A stretch of 64,000 bases of DNA from JBMDXB01 sp048594975 (GTDB lineage Bacteria; Acidobacteriota; Vicinamibacteria; Vicinamibacterales; 2-12-FULL-66-21): the NCBI GenBank assembly GCA_048594975.1, contig JBMDXQ010000035.1, positions 43,445-107,444 on the forward strand. Direction: 5' to 3'. Position 1 is the stretch's first letter; the number at the start of each line of letters is the position of its first letter. The position numbers and the translations under genes are program-made. The notes under the pieces are model-generated. The model was not told where the DNA came from. It did not search any database and saw nothing but the letters and a program-made list of their open reading frames with translations. This document shows, piece after piece, positions 28,800 to 38,615 of the stretch.

Positions 28800-30014
28800 A
28801 TGTCGCTGTTCATGACGCTGCGAATCGCGCTCAAGGCGCTCAACCGCAACAAGCTGCGCACGGTGCTGACCATGCTCGGCATGATCATCGGCGTGGGCGC
28901 GGTGATCACGATGGTCGCCCTGGGCAAGGGCGCGCAGAGCACGATCGAGGAGCAGGTCAAGGCCGGCGGCACGAACCTGATCAACATCAATGCCGGCAAC
29001 TTCTCGCAGGGAGGCGTGCGCCAGGGCCAGGGCATGTCGCAGACCCTGACGCCCGAGGACGCCGAGGCCATCCGTGCGCTTCCCGGCGTGCAGTACGTCT
29101 CCGCCGGGGTCAACTCGCGCGGTCAGGTCATCGCCGGCAACCAGAACTGGTCGTCGCAGGTCCAGGGCGTGGACACCGACTTCCCGATGATCCGCAACTG
29201 GAACACCAAGTACGGCTCGTTCTTCAGCCCGCAGCACGTGCAGGCTGCCGCGAGGGTCTGCATCCTCGGCAACACCGTCGCCGAGACGCTGTTCGGGCCG
29301 GACGCCGATCCGACCGGCCAGATCATCCGGATCCGCAACCAGCCCTTCCAGGTCGTGGGGGTGATGGCGACGAAAGGCGTCTCCGGCTTCGGCAGCGACC
29401 AGGACGACGTGATCTTCGCGCCGTACACGACGGTCCAGAAGAAGCTGCAGGGCATCCAGCACATCAACAGCATCACGGTCTCGGCCATCACGCCCGAAAC
29501 CGAGCCGGTGGCCGAAGCGATCCGCGAGCTGCTGCGCACGCGGCACAAGCTCTTCCCCAGCGATCCGGACGACTTCATGGTGCGCACGCAGGAGGAGATG
29601 GCGGCGATTCGCACCGAGACCACGCGGACGATGACGACGCTGCTCGCCGCGATTGCCGGAGTGTCGCTGATCGTGGGCGGGATCGGCATCATGAACATCA
29701 TGCTCGTGTCGGTGACCGAGCGGACGCGCGAGATCGGGCTGCGCATGGCGCTCGGTGCCCGCGGCACGGACGTGCTGCTGCAGTTCCTGGTCGAGGCGCT
29801 CACCATCAGCCTGTTCGGCGGGCTCCTCGGGATCGCGCTCGGCTACGGCCTGTCGGCCGCGGCGGAGCGCTTCCTCACCTGGCCGACCGCGATTCCGCCG
29901 AACGCCATTGGCCTCGCGTTCGGCTGTGCCGCCGGAACGGGGGTCTTCTTCGGTTTCTATCCCGCGCGGAAGGCCTCGAATCTCGACCCCATCGAGGCGC
30001 TGCGTTTCGAATAG
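28800..30014 (+). CDS. MacB-type ABC transporter permease
   Basis: 404 residues, the usual size of a stand-alone MacB permease. The first membrane helix follows LRIALKALNRNKLRTVLTML. A large periplasmic domain (about 60-275) contains LTPEDAEAIRALPGVQYVS. Three helices of the FtsX domain close the protein, with GGIGIMNIMLVSVTERTREI and ALGARGTDVLLQFLVEALTI. The C-terminal FYPARKASNLDPIEALRFE is the standard ending. With the ATPase and MacA-like adaptor it forms a mechanotransmission-type exporter. The preferred substrate cannot be read from the sequence. Confidence 0.92.
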   Translation: MSLFMTLRIALKALNRNKLRTVLTMLGMIIGVGAVITMVALGKGAQSTIEEQVKAGGTNLININAGNFSQGGVRQGQGMSQTLTPEDAEAIRALPGVQYVSAGVNSRGQVIAGNQNWSSQVQGVDTDFPMIRNWNTKYGSFFSPQHVQAAARVCILGNTVAETLFGPDADPTGQIIRIRNQPFQVVGVMATKGVSGFGSDQDDVIFAPYTTVQKKLQGIQHINSITVSAITPETEPVAEAIRELLRTRHKLFPSDPDDFMVRTQEEMAAIRTETTRTMTTLLAAIAGVSLIVGGIGIMNIMLVSVTERTREIGLRMALGARGTDVLLQFLVEALTISLFGGLLGIALGYGLSAAAERFLTWPTAIPPNAIGLAFGCAAGTGVFFGFYPARKASNLDPIEALRFE

Positions 30015-30085
30015 AATCTGCGAGCGGTCGGTACGAACGAGGGCGTTGGTTCAGTGACAGCACTGTTTCTCACAAGGAGCACACG

Positions 30086-30556
30086 ATGAAGCTGGCAAGA
30101 GTCGGGGTAATTGCAGCAGCGGTGTTCGCCACCGCCACGCTGGCGTTGGCGCAGGCCAAGCCGGATTTCTCGGGTACCTGGACTGCGGTCCCCGCGGCTG
30201 ACGCGCCCGCGGGCGGCGGCGGCGGACGGGGAATGATGGGCCCGTTCACCGTGACACAGAAGGCCGACACGCTCACCGTCGAGCGCACCTTCGGCGACAA
30301 CAAGATCACAACGGTCTACAAGCTCGACGGAACCGAGGCGGTCAACAAAATGATGGGCCGCGGCGGCAACGAGGTCGAGGTGAAGTCGGTCGCCAAGTGG
30401 GACGGCAGCAAGCTCGTGATCACCGAGAGCCGTCCGGGGCAGGACGGCGCGGTGATGGAAACCACGCAGACGTGGTCGCTCGGCGCCGACGGGATGCTGA
30501 CGATCGATCGCACCGGCGGCCGCGGGCCGTCGACCACGAAGTACAAGAAGGGCTAG
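30086..30556 (+). CDS. secreted protein of unknown function
   Basis: 156 residues from ATG 30086, which has AAGGAG nine bases upstream; the open frame reaches far into the MacB genes but that part is a shadow. A signal peptide covers 1-22 (MKLARVGVIAAAVFATATLA, cleavage after LAQ). The mature part begins KPDFSGTWTAVPA and is a beta-rich domain with WDGSKLVITESRPG and QTWSLGADGMLTIDRTGG, resembling the lipocalin-like repeats common in secreted acidobacterial proteins. It may be the last gene of the efflux unit or have its own promoter. A hairpin follows. Confidence 0.75.
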   Translation: MKLARVGVIAAAVFATATLALAQAKPDFSGTWTAVPAADAPAGGGGGRGMMGPFTVTQKADTLTVERTFGDNKITTVYKLDGTEAVNKMMGRGGNEVEVKSVAKWDGSKLVITESRPGQDGAVMETTQTWSLGADGMLTIDRTGGRGPSTTKYKKG

Positions 30557-30594
30557 TTCAGGGAACGAGGACCAAGGAGCTGGATCGAGCGGTC

Positions 30595-30624
30595 GCCGGC
30601 AGAGGGTTGCGCCGGCTTCTTCTC
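30595..30624 (+). terminator. hairpin with T-rich tail after the 30086 gene
   Basis: GCCGGC at 30595-30600 pairs with GCCGGC at 30611-30616 across a ten-base loop and is followed by TTCTTCTC. It is a modest intrinsic terminator candidate 38 bases past the stop codon. Confidence 0.4.
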
Positions 30625-30657
30625 AGTTTCCAGCTCCCAGCTTCAGCTTCCAGCTCC
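30624..30657. repeat. phrase-like repeat of CAGCTTCCAGCTCCC words
   Basis: CAGTTTCCAGCTCCCAGC and a second CAGCTTCCAGCTCCC follow each other directly, ending at the stop codon of folK. It is another word-like intergenic repeat of the kind seen throughout this window. Confidence 0.5.
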
Positions 30658-31131
30658 CTACCTCGTTGCGTCCCTCAATAGGTTCCGCAGCAGCTCACCG
30701 ACGCGCAACCCGGTGACCGGATCGACCAGCTCCGGCGCAATCTCCGCCAGCGGGCCGAGCACGAAGAAACGCTCCCGAAACCGCGGGTGTGGCACCTCGA
30801 GCCCGGGCTCGCAGACGATCTGGTCGCCGAGCAGGATCAAGTCGAGATCGACCGTGCGCGGTGCGCCGGGAAACGGCCGCTCGCGCCCGAGCGCGCGCTC
30901 GATGTCCATGAGGGCGTCCAGCAGCGCGCGGGCGCCCAGGGCGGTGTCGCCGAGCACCACGGCGTTCAGGTAGCGCGGCTGGTCCTGCAGCCCCTCGCCT
31001 TCCGGATCGGTCTCGATCAGGTCCGACAGCCGGATGTTGGAGACGAACGGCGCCAGGAGGGAGACCGCCGAGACGATTGCCGCGCGCCGATCGCCGAGAT
31101 TGCTGCCAATGGCAATAGCGACTCGCTTCAT
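30658..31131 (-). CDS. folK: 2-amino-4-hydroxy-6-hydroxymethyldihydropteridine pyrophosphokinase
   Basis: 157 residues. Transfers pyrophosphate from ATP to 6-hydroxymethyl-7,8-dihydropterin in folate synthesis; cytoplasmic. ATG 31131 starts the family sequence MKRVAIAIGSNLGDRRAAI; the longer open frame upstream only reads through the repeat element. Other motifs are YLNAVVLGDTALGARALLDA, the HPPK signature RERPFPGAPRTVDLDLILLG and the ending VPHPRFRERFFVLGPLAEIA. The element at 31140-31233 ends nine bases before the start codon, leaving only a weak AGGCG as ribosome binding site. No other folate gene is adjacent. Confidence 0.93.
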   Translation of the reverse strand: MKRVAIAIGSNLGDRRAAIVSAVSLLAPFVSNIRLSDLIETDPEGEGLQDQPRYLNAVVLGDTALGARALLDALMDIERALGRERPFPGAPRTVDLDLILLGDQIVCEPGLEVPHPRFRERFFVLGPLAEIAPELVDPVTGLRVGELLRNLLRDATR

Positions 31132-31139
31132 GCGTCGCC

Positions 31140-31233
31140 TGTCAATGCCGAATGCCGAATGCCGAACGACGGCATTCAGCATTCATTCAGCATTCAGCAG
31201 TCAGCATTCGACATTCAGCATTCGGCATTGACA
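31140..31233. repeat. MITE-like element with GTCAATGC terminal inverted repeats
   Basis: TGTCAATGCCGAATGC (31140-31155) is the perfect complement of GCATTCGGCATTGACA (31218-31233). The interior is made of GCATTCAG, CATTCAGCAG and GCATTCGAC words. The ends match those of the 226-bp element at 6332-6557, so both belong to one family. It fills the gap between folK and the ferritin-like gene. Confidence 0.75.
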
Positions 31234-31239
31234 CGTTCT

Positions 31240-31755
31240 CTACTGTTCAATCCACCTCTGCGGCAGGACGCCCCCGCCCGTGCCGGCGCCGTCGGCGCGG
31301 CGGCCGATCAGGTCGCGGCGGCCGGCGAGCGCCTGCTCGAAGAATCGGGCGTGCTCGAGCGTCTCGCCGATGATTACGCGGAGCATGCTGCGATGCCGGG
31401 CGTTCGGCAGGCGCTCGACGCGCGGGCGCCATTTCTCCACCAACGCGTGCGCGCCCTCGCGGTCGGCCTCGATCACCCGCGCCTGCGGCTCCCGCTTCAC
31501 TCCCCCGGCAACTCGGCCGGACACGCCGGCGACACCGGGATCGTAGTTCGGGGCGCCCTCGATCCGGCCGCCCATCGCCTCGACGGCGTCGGCCAGCCAG
31601 GTCAGCTGCACGTCCTCGCGGGCAATCACGTACTGGTAGGTGTTGTTGACGTCGTAGTCGCTGATGTTCTGGGCCGAGCGGAAGTGCTGCTCGCGCATCG
31701 CCAGCTTGTCGCGGTAGAACTCCCGCAGGATCTCGAGCAGTTCGGCGGCGGTCAC
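31240..31755 (-). CDS. ferritin-like-domain protein
   Basis: 171 residues from GTG 31755, which overlaps the stop of the zinc-finger gene by four bases. The protein is helical: AELLEILREFYRDKLAMREQ, then DVNNTYQYVIAREDVQLTWL, and late in the chain RSMLRVIIGETLEHARFFEQ. Glutamates spaced along the helices, with an ExxH in the last one (ETLEHARF), are compatible with a ferritin/rubrerythrin-type di-iron fold, but the metal ligands cannot be proved by eye. It has no signal peptide. It is probably translated with the DksA-type protein before it. Confidence 0.55.
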   Translation of the reverse strand: MTAAELLEILREFYRDKLAMREQHFRSAQNISDYDVNNTYQYVIAREDVQLTWLADAVEAMGGRIEGAPNYDPGVAGVSGRVAGGVKREPQARVIEADREGAHALVEKWRPRVERLPNARHRSMLRVIIGETLEHARFFEQALAGRRDLIGRRADGAGTGGGVLPQRWIEQ

Positions 31756-32090
31756 GCGCTCTGTTTTTCCTTGCAGGTGATGCAGACGCGGGTCCACGGG
31801 ATGGCGTTGAGCCGCGCCGGCGCGATCGGCTCGCCGCAGTCGCGGCAGATGCCGTAGGTCCCCTTCTCCATCCGCCACAGCGCCTCTTCGATCGCCTGCA
31901 GGATCTTGGCGTCGGTCTGCTTCAGCTTCAACTGGATGTGGACTTCGTTGTTGCCGCTCGCCTGGTCGGCGAGATCGCCCTGCCGCGAGTTGGTGTCCAG
32001 TGACGCCGGTATCGGCTTCACACCCCCGCCGGTGGACAGAATCTCGCCGCGCTTGCGCAGCAGCGCTTCCTTGTAGGCGGACTGGTCCAT
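31752..32090 (-). CDS. DksA/TraR-type zinc-finger protein
   Basis: 112 residues from ATG 32090, which has GGAG nine bases upstream; the open frame continues to 32135. A coiled N-terminal half contains MDQSAYKEALLRKRGEIL and EVHIQLKLKQTDAKILQAIE. The C4 zinc finger is GICRDCGEPI...RVCITCKEK. The motif before the finger, RMEKGTYG, is typical of the family. Members bind the secondary channel of RNA polymerase and alter promoter opening, with ppGpp in the case of DksA. The short coil and lack of the DxxDxA tip suggest a TraR- or DksA-like paralogue, not canonical DksA. Confidence 0.85.
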   Translation of the reverse strand: MDQSAYKEALLRKRGEILSTGGGVKPIPASLDTNSRQGDLADQASGNNEVHIQLKLKQTDAKILQAIEEALWRMEKGTYGICRDCGEPIAPARLNAIPWTRVCITCKEKQSA

Positions 32091-32159
32091 TGCGTTGGTC
32101 TCCAGAGTTGTTCGTTCACCACGGACCGCGCCCATGCGGCCCCCGGCAAACCCTCATTT

Positions 32160-32222
32160 TAGCATTGTGGATTGGGGATTGCGAGTCGTGGACTGGACCT
32201 GGCGACTGCGGATTGCCGGGTG
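32160..32222. repeat. phrase-like repeat of GGATTGGGGATTGCG words
   Basis: AGCATTGTGGATTGGGGATT, then GCGAGTCGTGGACTGG and CGACTGCGGATTGCCGGG, occupy the gap upstream of the zinc-finger gene and reach almost to the end of the permease gene. It is of the same word-like kind as the other intergenic repeats. Confidence 0.45.
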
Positions 32223-32228
32223 GCCGAT

Positions 32229-34843
32229 CTACTCGGCGCGCAACGTCGCGAGCGGCTTGCGCCGCAACACGTCGAGGCTGGCGACGACGCCGACGCTGCC
32301 CACCAGCGCGGTCGTGAGCGCGACGCCGATCGCGAGCACCAGCGGCGCCGGCTGCCAGTCGATCTCCAGCAGGTACGTCGTCACCGCCCAGCTCAGGCCG
32401 AGCGCGCCGGCCGCGCCGATCAGGCCGGCCAGCAGGCCGAGCGCGCAGTACTCCAGCGCCAGCATCGTGCTCAACATCCGGGTCGTCGCGCCGAGCGTCC
32501 GCAGGATGGCGGCGTCGTAGATGCGCTGGAACTTCGTCATCGCCACCGCCCCGACGAGGATCAGCACGCCGCTGAACAGCGAGATCCCGCCCACCACCGA
32601 CACCCCGAGGACGACGTTATCGACGATGCTCTGGATCCGCGCCAGGATGTCGCGGCCGTCGATGGCGGTGACGTTGGGGAAGCGCAGCACCAGGTCGTGC
32701 TGCAGGCGCGCCCGCGTCGCCGGGTCGGACGGGCCGCGGAGGAAGCCGATGAAGGTGTGCGGCGCCTGCGCGAAGGCGCCGGGCCGGAAGACGAACATGA
32801 ACCCGCCGCTGCGCGAATCCTCCCAGTCGACGCGGCGCACGCCGGTCACGCGTGCCTCGATGACGCGACCGAGCACGTCGAAGCGCATCGTGTCGCCCGG
32901 GTTGATGCGGAAGCGCTCGTGAATGCTCTGCTCGATCGAGACTTCCTGCATCCCGCCGGCGGGAAGCGCTGGCTGGTTCTCCCAGAACGCGCCATCGACC
33001 ATTCGCTCGTTGCGCTCGAGGTGGGAGCGATAGGTGATCACATATTCCCGGCCCAGCGATCCGCGGCCGCGGATGTCGGAGTAGTTCTCCAGCGTCGTCT
33101 CGACGCCCTTGACGCCCACCACGCGCGCACGCAGCACCGGGATCAGCCGCGGCGGCGGGGCCTCGCGGTCCTGCCGCGCCTCGATCAGCGCGCGCACTGC
33201 TTCCACCTGGTCGCGCTGGATGTCGATCAGGAACATGTCGGCGCCGCGCCGGTCGAAGTTCACCGCGAACTCGGCGATCAGGTTGTCCTGCAGCGCGCGA
33301 ACCCCGAGCACGAAGAACGATCCGAGCCCCACGGCCAGCAGGATCACGCGCGTCTGGTTGCCCGGGCGGCGCAGGCCGATTACCGCGTGGCGCAGCGGGA
33401 AATACCGCGCGGCCGCCAGCGGCATCACCGCGCGCACGAGGAGGTAGGCGACCCCGTAGAGCACCGCCGCCACGATCGCGAAGCCGCCGGTGACGATAGC
33501 CCCGACGAGCCACGAGTCGGCCTGCCAGGACGCGATCGCCACCAGCGCCGCGATGACGACCACGGCGGTGACGACCTGCAGCCAGTCACGGGCCCGCAGC
33601 CAGGCGAACAGGCGACGGAAGTCCGCCCCTGCCGCTGCGCTCCCCCCTGCACCGGCGCGGCGGGCACTCGCCGACAGGGCGATGTCGCTCCCCCGCAGCA
33701 GCAGCAGCGGCTTGATGCGGCGCACCTCGAGCAGCGGCACCAGCGCGAACAGCAACGCCACCAGCACACCCACCGCGATCCCCTGCCCCACCGCCGACCC
33801 GGTCAGGCCGTACTCGAACCCGCCGATCGTCGCGACCAGCGACTCCGGGATGAACGCGATCGCCACCGCGGCGAGCCCGACTCCGAGCAGGCTGCCCAGC
33901 ACACCGAGCAGCGCCACCTGCGTCACGTAGGTGGTCAGCACCTGCCGCGTGGTCGCCCCCAGGCATTTGAGGATGGCGACGCTGCGGATCTTCTGCCGCA
34001 CGAACACCCGGGTGACGCTCCACACGCCGATGCCGCCGAGCACGACGATGATGAAGCCGACCAGGCTGAGGAAGTTCTCCGATCGCTCGAAGCTCTCGTC
34101 GATGTTCTCCTCGGTGCGCTTGTAGGAGCGCACCCCGACGAAGTTGTCGCGGAAACGGGTGCGCAGGTCGGCAGCCAGGTCCTCCACGGCCCCTTCCCGC
34201 ACCTTCACCAGGATCTGGTAGCTGGCGCGGCTGCCGAAAGCCAGCAGCCCGGTCGTTCGCAGGTCGGCGAGATCGACGAGCACCCGCGCGCCAAAGCTGA
34301 AGCCGCCGACGCGGCGGCCGGGCTCCTGCGCGATGACCCCGCGGATGGTGAACGGCTGGCCGCCGATGATCAGCCGGTCGCCCACCGCGGCGCCGAGCTG
34401 CACGAGCAGCTCCGGCCCGACGAGCGCGCCGCGACCGGCGAGCAGCGCGTGGGAGTACGGCGCACCGCCAGTCAGCTTGAGCCTGCCGTAGTAGGGATAG
34501 TCCGGCGACACGCCGCGCAACTCGGCCATCCGCGCCACCGAGCCCTTCTCCGCCCGCACCATCGTCGCGGTCTCGATGGACTCGGTCCGGGCCAGTACCG
34601 CCGGGGCCTTCAGCCGCTCGTCGACCGCGGCGCGAACCTCGGGCGTCCACGGACGGTTGGTCTGGACGAGGATGTCCGAGGCGAGCATCGCCCGCGCCTC
34701 GGCGCGGAGGCCGAGCCGAACGCTCTGCATGATCGAGCGCAGCGCCACGATGGCGGCGACCCCGATGGCGACGCACACGAAGAAGAAGAGGAGGCGCTTC
34801 CAGGAGGCGCGCAGTTCCCGTGCCGCCATGCGCAGCACGAAGG

Positions 34844-34847
<4 letters not shown>
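32229..34847 (-). CDS. FtsX-like ABC transporter permease, YbbP type
   Basis: 872 residues. The first helix follows MTFVLRMAARELRASWKRLL. Two FtsX-type modules are separated by a central pair of helices: RSENFLSLVGFIIVVLGGIG with KCLGATTRQVLTTYVTQVAL in the first, and GISLFSGVLILVGAVAMTKF with LRTLGATTRMLSTMLALEY in the second. Large periplasmic domains lie between. The ending LDVLRRKPLATLRAE is family-like. It overlaps the ATPase gene by four bases. The order tesA, ATPase, permease recalls the E. coli tesA/ybbA/ybbP neighbourhood, so a lipid- or lysophospholipid-related export role is plausible but unproved. Confidence 0.88.
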
Positions 34848-35535
<688 letters not shown>

Positions 35536-35539
<4 letters not shown>

Positions 35540-36261
35540 TGCGTCGACATCTGCTGCAGGATCGGGCGCAGCGCCCGCCAGACCGTGTCCGCCATGATCT
35601 CGGCACCGCGCGCGTTCGGGTGAATCCCGTCAGCCTGGTTGAGCGACGCGTTCCCGGCCACGCCCTCGAGGAGGAAGGGGACGAACGGCGTGCGATGGCG
35701 GCTCGCGAGCTCGACGAACGCCTGCCGGAACGCGGCGGTGTACTCCGGCCCGAAGTTGGGCGGCGCCTGCATGCCGGCGAGGACCACCAGGACGCCGCGC
35801 TCGCGTGCGCGTTCGACGATCGCCGAGAGGTTCTCCCGCATGTCGTTGACCGACAGGCCGCGCAGCGCGTCGTTGCCGCCGAGCGCCACGACCAGGACCT
35901 TGACGTCGCCCTGCAGCGCCCAGTCGAGCCGCCGCAGCCCGCCAGCGGAGGTGTCGCCCGACACGCCGGCGTTCACGACGCGGAAGCCGAGCTCCTCGAC
36001 GTCGATCTTCCGCTGCAGCACGCTGGGATACGACTGCGATTCGACCAGCCCGAAGCCGGCGGTCAGGCTGTCGCCCAGGCACACCACCTGCGCGCGGCCG
36101 TCCTCGTCGTCGGCCGCCGCCGGCTGCTCCGTGCGGGGCACCGGCTGGTCTCGCGCCGCCGCCTCGCGGTCCGACCGGTTGCACGCGGTGATGGTACCGA
36201 GCAGCACGGCGAGGCACGCGGTCACGACGGCGTGCGTGCTGCGCGCGGCAGGAGCGAGCAT
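35536..36261 (-). CDS. tesA: SGNH-family arylesterase/thioesterase TesA, lipoprotein
   Basis: 241 residues. The N-terminus (about 1-27) ends in TITAC, a lipobox, so the mature protein is probably lipid-anchored, unlike soluble periplasmic E. coli TesA. The SGNH blocks are complete: VCLGDSLTAGFGLVES with the catalytic Ser (about residue 64), the oxyanion Gly in NAGVSGDTSAGG, GGNDALRGL and the catalytic Asp-His in DGIHPNARGAEIM. It hydrolyses acyl esters, lysophospholipids or acyl-thioesters. It leads the operon with the YbbA/YbbP-like transporter. The TATAAT just upstream suggests a very short or absent leader. Confidence 0.9.
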
Positions 36262-36269
36262 GTGTCGTT

Positions 36270-36275
36270 ATTATA
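36270..36275 (-). promoter_or_regulatory. TATAAT -10 element almost touching the tesA start
   Basis: On the minus strand TATAAT is followed by only eight bases before ATG 36261. Transcription would start about two bases before the start codon, giving a leaderless or nearly leaderless message. No good -35 is present. The same AT-rich patch could also serve the divergent gene at 36331. Confidence 0.35.
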
Positions 36276-36330
36276 TAGACTCGATCGCAGCGGCCGTGGT
36301 TCCGCAGCGGTCGAACGCGGTGATGAACGG

Positions 36331-36570
36331 ATGGCGCGCGGCTGGGAGTCGAAGTCGATCGAAGCACAGCAAGAGGAAGCGGCGCGCGGACGATCGCTCG
36401 CGCGGCCGCTGACCGACGACGAGCGGGTCGCCGCCGAGCGCCGCCGTTCGCTCGAGCTCGCGCGTGCGCGCGCCGCCGACGATCTGACCCGTGCCACCGC
36501 GTCTGCTCACCGGCGTCTCCTCGAGCAGACGCTCCAGGCCATCGAAGCCCAGCTGCAGCTCCTGAAGTAG
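36331..36570 (+). CDS. small coiled-coil protein of unknown function
   Basis: 79 residues from ATG 36331; the same frame is open far upstream, but there it is the shadow of tesA. The protein is highly charged and helical: MARGWESKSIEAQQEEAARG, then RSLARPLTDDERVAAERRRS and a leucine-rich ending LLEQTLQAIEAQLQLLK. It has no cysteines, signal peptide or membrane segment. It is divergent from tesA and precedes the metallophosphoesterase gene by about 100 bases. No family was recognised; a soluble helical adaptor is as much as can be said. Confidence 0.5.
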   Translation: MARGWESKSIEAQQEEAARGRSLARPLTDDERVAAERRRSLELARARAADDLTRATASAHRRLLEQTLQAIEAQLQLLK

Positions 36571-36674
36571 CCGGTTTTACCGGCATTTCCGACCTGGCCA
36601 GGAGCCTGCCCCGCGCCCGCCAGCCCGCCTGGCCGCCTCCAGATACGGGAATACATCTTGCTGTAAAGCGAGCT

Positions 36675-37502
36675 GTGCCGGCCGTCAAGGACGTCGTTCG
36701 CGTCGCGGCAATCGGCGATCTCCACTACAGCCGCAGCGCCGCGCAGGGATCGCTGCAGCCGCTGTTCTCGCAGATCACCGAGTCAGCCGACCTCCTCGTG
36801 CTGTGCGGCGACCTGACCGACTATGGCCTCGCCGAGGAGGCGCGGGCACTCGCCCGCGAGATCACCAGCACGCTCAAGATCCCAACGGTCGCGGTCCTCG
36901 GCAACCACGATGTCGAATCCGGGCAGCAGGAGGACATCAAGAAGATCCTCGCCGACGCCGGAGTGGTGACGCTCGACGGCGACTCCACCGAGATCCAGGG
37001 CATCGGCTTCGCGGGCGTCAAGGGATTCTGCGGCGGCTTCGGCCGACGCGCGCTCGGGCCGTGGGGCGAAGACGTGATCAAGCGCTTCGTTCGCGAGGCG
37101 CTCGACGAGGCGCTCAAGCTCGAATCGGCGCTCGCGCGGCTGCGCAGCAATCGCCTCGTCGCCATCCTCCACTACTCGCCGATCCAGGAGACCGTGGAAG
37201 GCGAGCCGCGCGAGATCTTCCCCTTCCTGGGCTGCAGCCGCCTCGAGGAGCCGCTGTCGCGCTTCGACGTGAGCGCCGTGTTTCACGGCCATGCCCACCA
37301 CGGACGTCCGGAGGGGCGGACGTCGAGGAACGCGCCGGTCTTCAACGTGTCCTCCACCCTGATGCGTGAGCTGTCGCCCGATCGCCCGTTCCGCGTGGTC
37401 GAGATCGGCCTGGCCGACGAGGACAAAACGCGGGGTGTACACGATCGACGGACCGGCGGCGACAGGCGGGCCGTCGACCGCATTCCCATGGAGCAGACAT
37501 GA
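36675..37502 (+). CDS. calcineurin-like metallophosphoesterase
   Basis: 275 residues from GTG 36675. The metal-binding motifs are in order: IGDLHYS (DxH), CGDLTDYG (GDxxD), LGNHDVES (GNHD), AILHYSPI (His) and VFHGHAHHGRPEG (GHxH). These form the two-metal site used to cleave phosphomono- or diesters, including nucleotides and cyclic nucleotides. No signal peptide, so cytoplasmic. The C-terminal 40 residues are basic and not part of the core fold. The stop codon overlaps the L,D-transpeptidase gene by four bases, which suggests co-expression, though a functional link is not obvious. Confidence 0.88.
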   Translation: MPAVKDVVRVAAIGDLHYSRSAAQGSLQPLFSQITESADLLVLCGDLTDYGLAEEARALAREITSTLKIPTVAVLGNHDVESGQQEDIKKILADAGVVTLDGDSTEIQGIGFAGVKGFCGGFGRRALGPWGEDVIKRFVREALDEALKLESALARLRSNRLVAILHYSPIQETVEGEPREIFPFLGCSRLEEPLSRFDVSAVFHGHAHHGRPEGRTSRNAPVFNVSSTLMRELSPDRPFRVVEIGLADEDKTRGVHDRRTGGDRRAVDRIPMEQT

Positions 37503-38611
37503 CCTCCACGCTCGTACTGGCGCTCGTCGTCGGGCTCGGTCAGACTCCGGCCGGTCCCCGGCCGCAGCAGCCGCAGCAGCAGCCGCAGCAGCAGCCGCCG
37601 CCGCAGACGCGACCGCAGCCGCCGCACGAGCAGCGGCCGGCACCGTCCACACCGGAGCCGCAGACGGTTCACCAGCAGGCAGCCAGCCAGCCGCTGCCTC
37701 CGACGCTCGATCGGCGAATGGCGGAGGGCCTTCGCATCCAGGTCACGCTCGATCGCGCCGGCTTCTCGCCCGGCGCCATCGACGGCCGCGTCGGCGCGGG
37801 CACGCGCAAGGCGCTCGAGGCGTACCAGGAGCAGAGCGGAAAAGCGCCGGAGCAGCCGGTCGAACCCCTCACGCGCTACCGCATCGCCGCGGAGGACGTC
37901 GCCGGGCCGTTCGTGGAGTCCATTCCGCGGGACCTGGTCGAGCAGGCGAAGCTGCCGTACCTCGGGTACACGTCGGTGCAGGAGGCCGTCGCGGAACGCT
38001 TCCACACGACGCCCGCGCTGCTGAAGCGGCTGAACCCGCAGGCAACCTTCGCCGAAGGCGAAGAGATCCTGGTTCCGAACGTCGAGCCGCTGGTCGTGCC
38101 CGAAACAGAACCCGCACAACAGCCGGACCGCGGCCAGCGCGGTCGCGGGCAGGGACGCAGCACCGGTACGCAGGGCGCTGCCGGAACGGCCGGAACGCCG
38201 GACGTCGTGGTCACGGTCAGCAAATCGGCGTCGGCGCTGAGGGTCACCGACGTATCGGGCCGGATCGTGATGTATGCGCCCGTCACCACGGGGTCGGAGT
38301 TCGATCCGCTGCCGATCGGGGAATGGAAGGTCAAGGGCGTCTCGATCAAACCGCCCTTCAACTACAACCCTGAGCTCTTCTGGGACGCGGATCCGTCGCA
38401 CTCGAAAGCGAAGATCCCGCCTGGTCCCAATAACCCGGTCGGCCTCGTGTGGATTGACCTGTCGAAAGAGCACTACGGCATCCACGGTACGCCGGAACCG
38501 ACGGCGATCGGCAGGTCGGAGTCGCACGGGTGCGTGCGCCTCACCAACTGGGACGCGGTGAAGCTCGCCGGTCTGGTCAAGCCGGGCCCGCGCGGGGTCT
38601 TCACGGACTGA
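37499..38611 (+). CDS. L,D-transpeptidase (YkuD) with peptidoglycan-binding domain
   Basis: 370 residues. A short N-terminal hydrophobic segment (1-14) is followed by a Pro/Gln-rich linker to about residue 70. A peptidoglycan-binding domain (about 75-110) holds LDRAGFSPGAIDGRVGAGTR, and a LysM-like stretch (about 140-185) holds YTSVQEAVAERFHTTPALLK. After another linker the YkuD domain (about 235-370) ends with the active site HGTPEPTAIGRSESHGCVRL, with catalytic Cys and His. It makes 3-3 crosslinks or attaches proteins to peptidoglycan in the periplasm. It is four to five bases from the M23 gene, forming a small cell-wall operon. Confidence 0.92.
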   Translation: MTSTLVLALVVGLGQTPAGPRPQQPQQQPQQQPPPQTRPQPPHEQRPAPSTPEPQTVHQQAASQPLPPTLDRRMAEGLRIQVTLDRAGFSPGAIDGRVGAGTRKALEAYQEQSGKAPEQPVEPLTRYRIAAEDVAGPFVESIPRDLVEQAKLPYLGYTSVQEAVAERFHTTPALLKRLNPQATFAEGEEILVPNVEPLVVPETEPAQQPDRGQRGRGQGRSTGTQGAAGTAGTPDVVVTVSKSASALRVTDVSGRIVMYAPVTTGSEFDPLPIGEWKVKGVSIKPPFNYNPELFWDADPSHSKAKIPPGPNNPVGLVWIDLSKEHYGIHGTPEPTAIGRSESHGCVRLTNWDAVKLAGLVKPGPRGVFTD

Positions 38612-38615
38612 GGGT

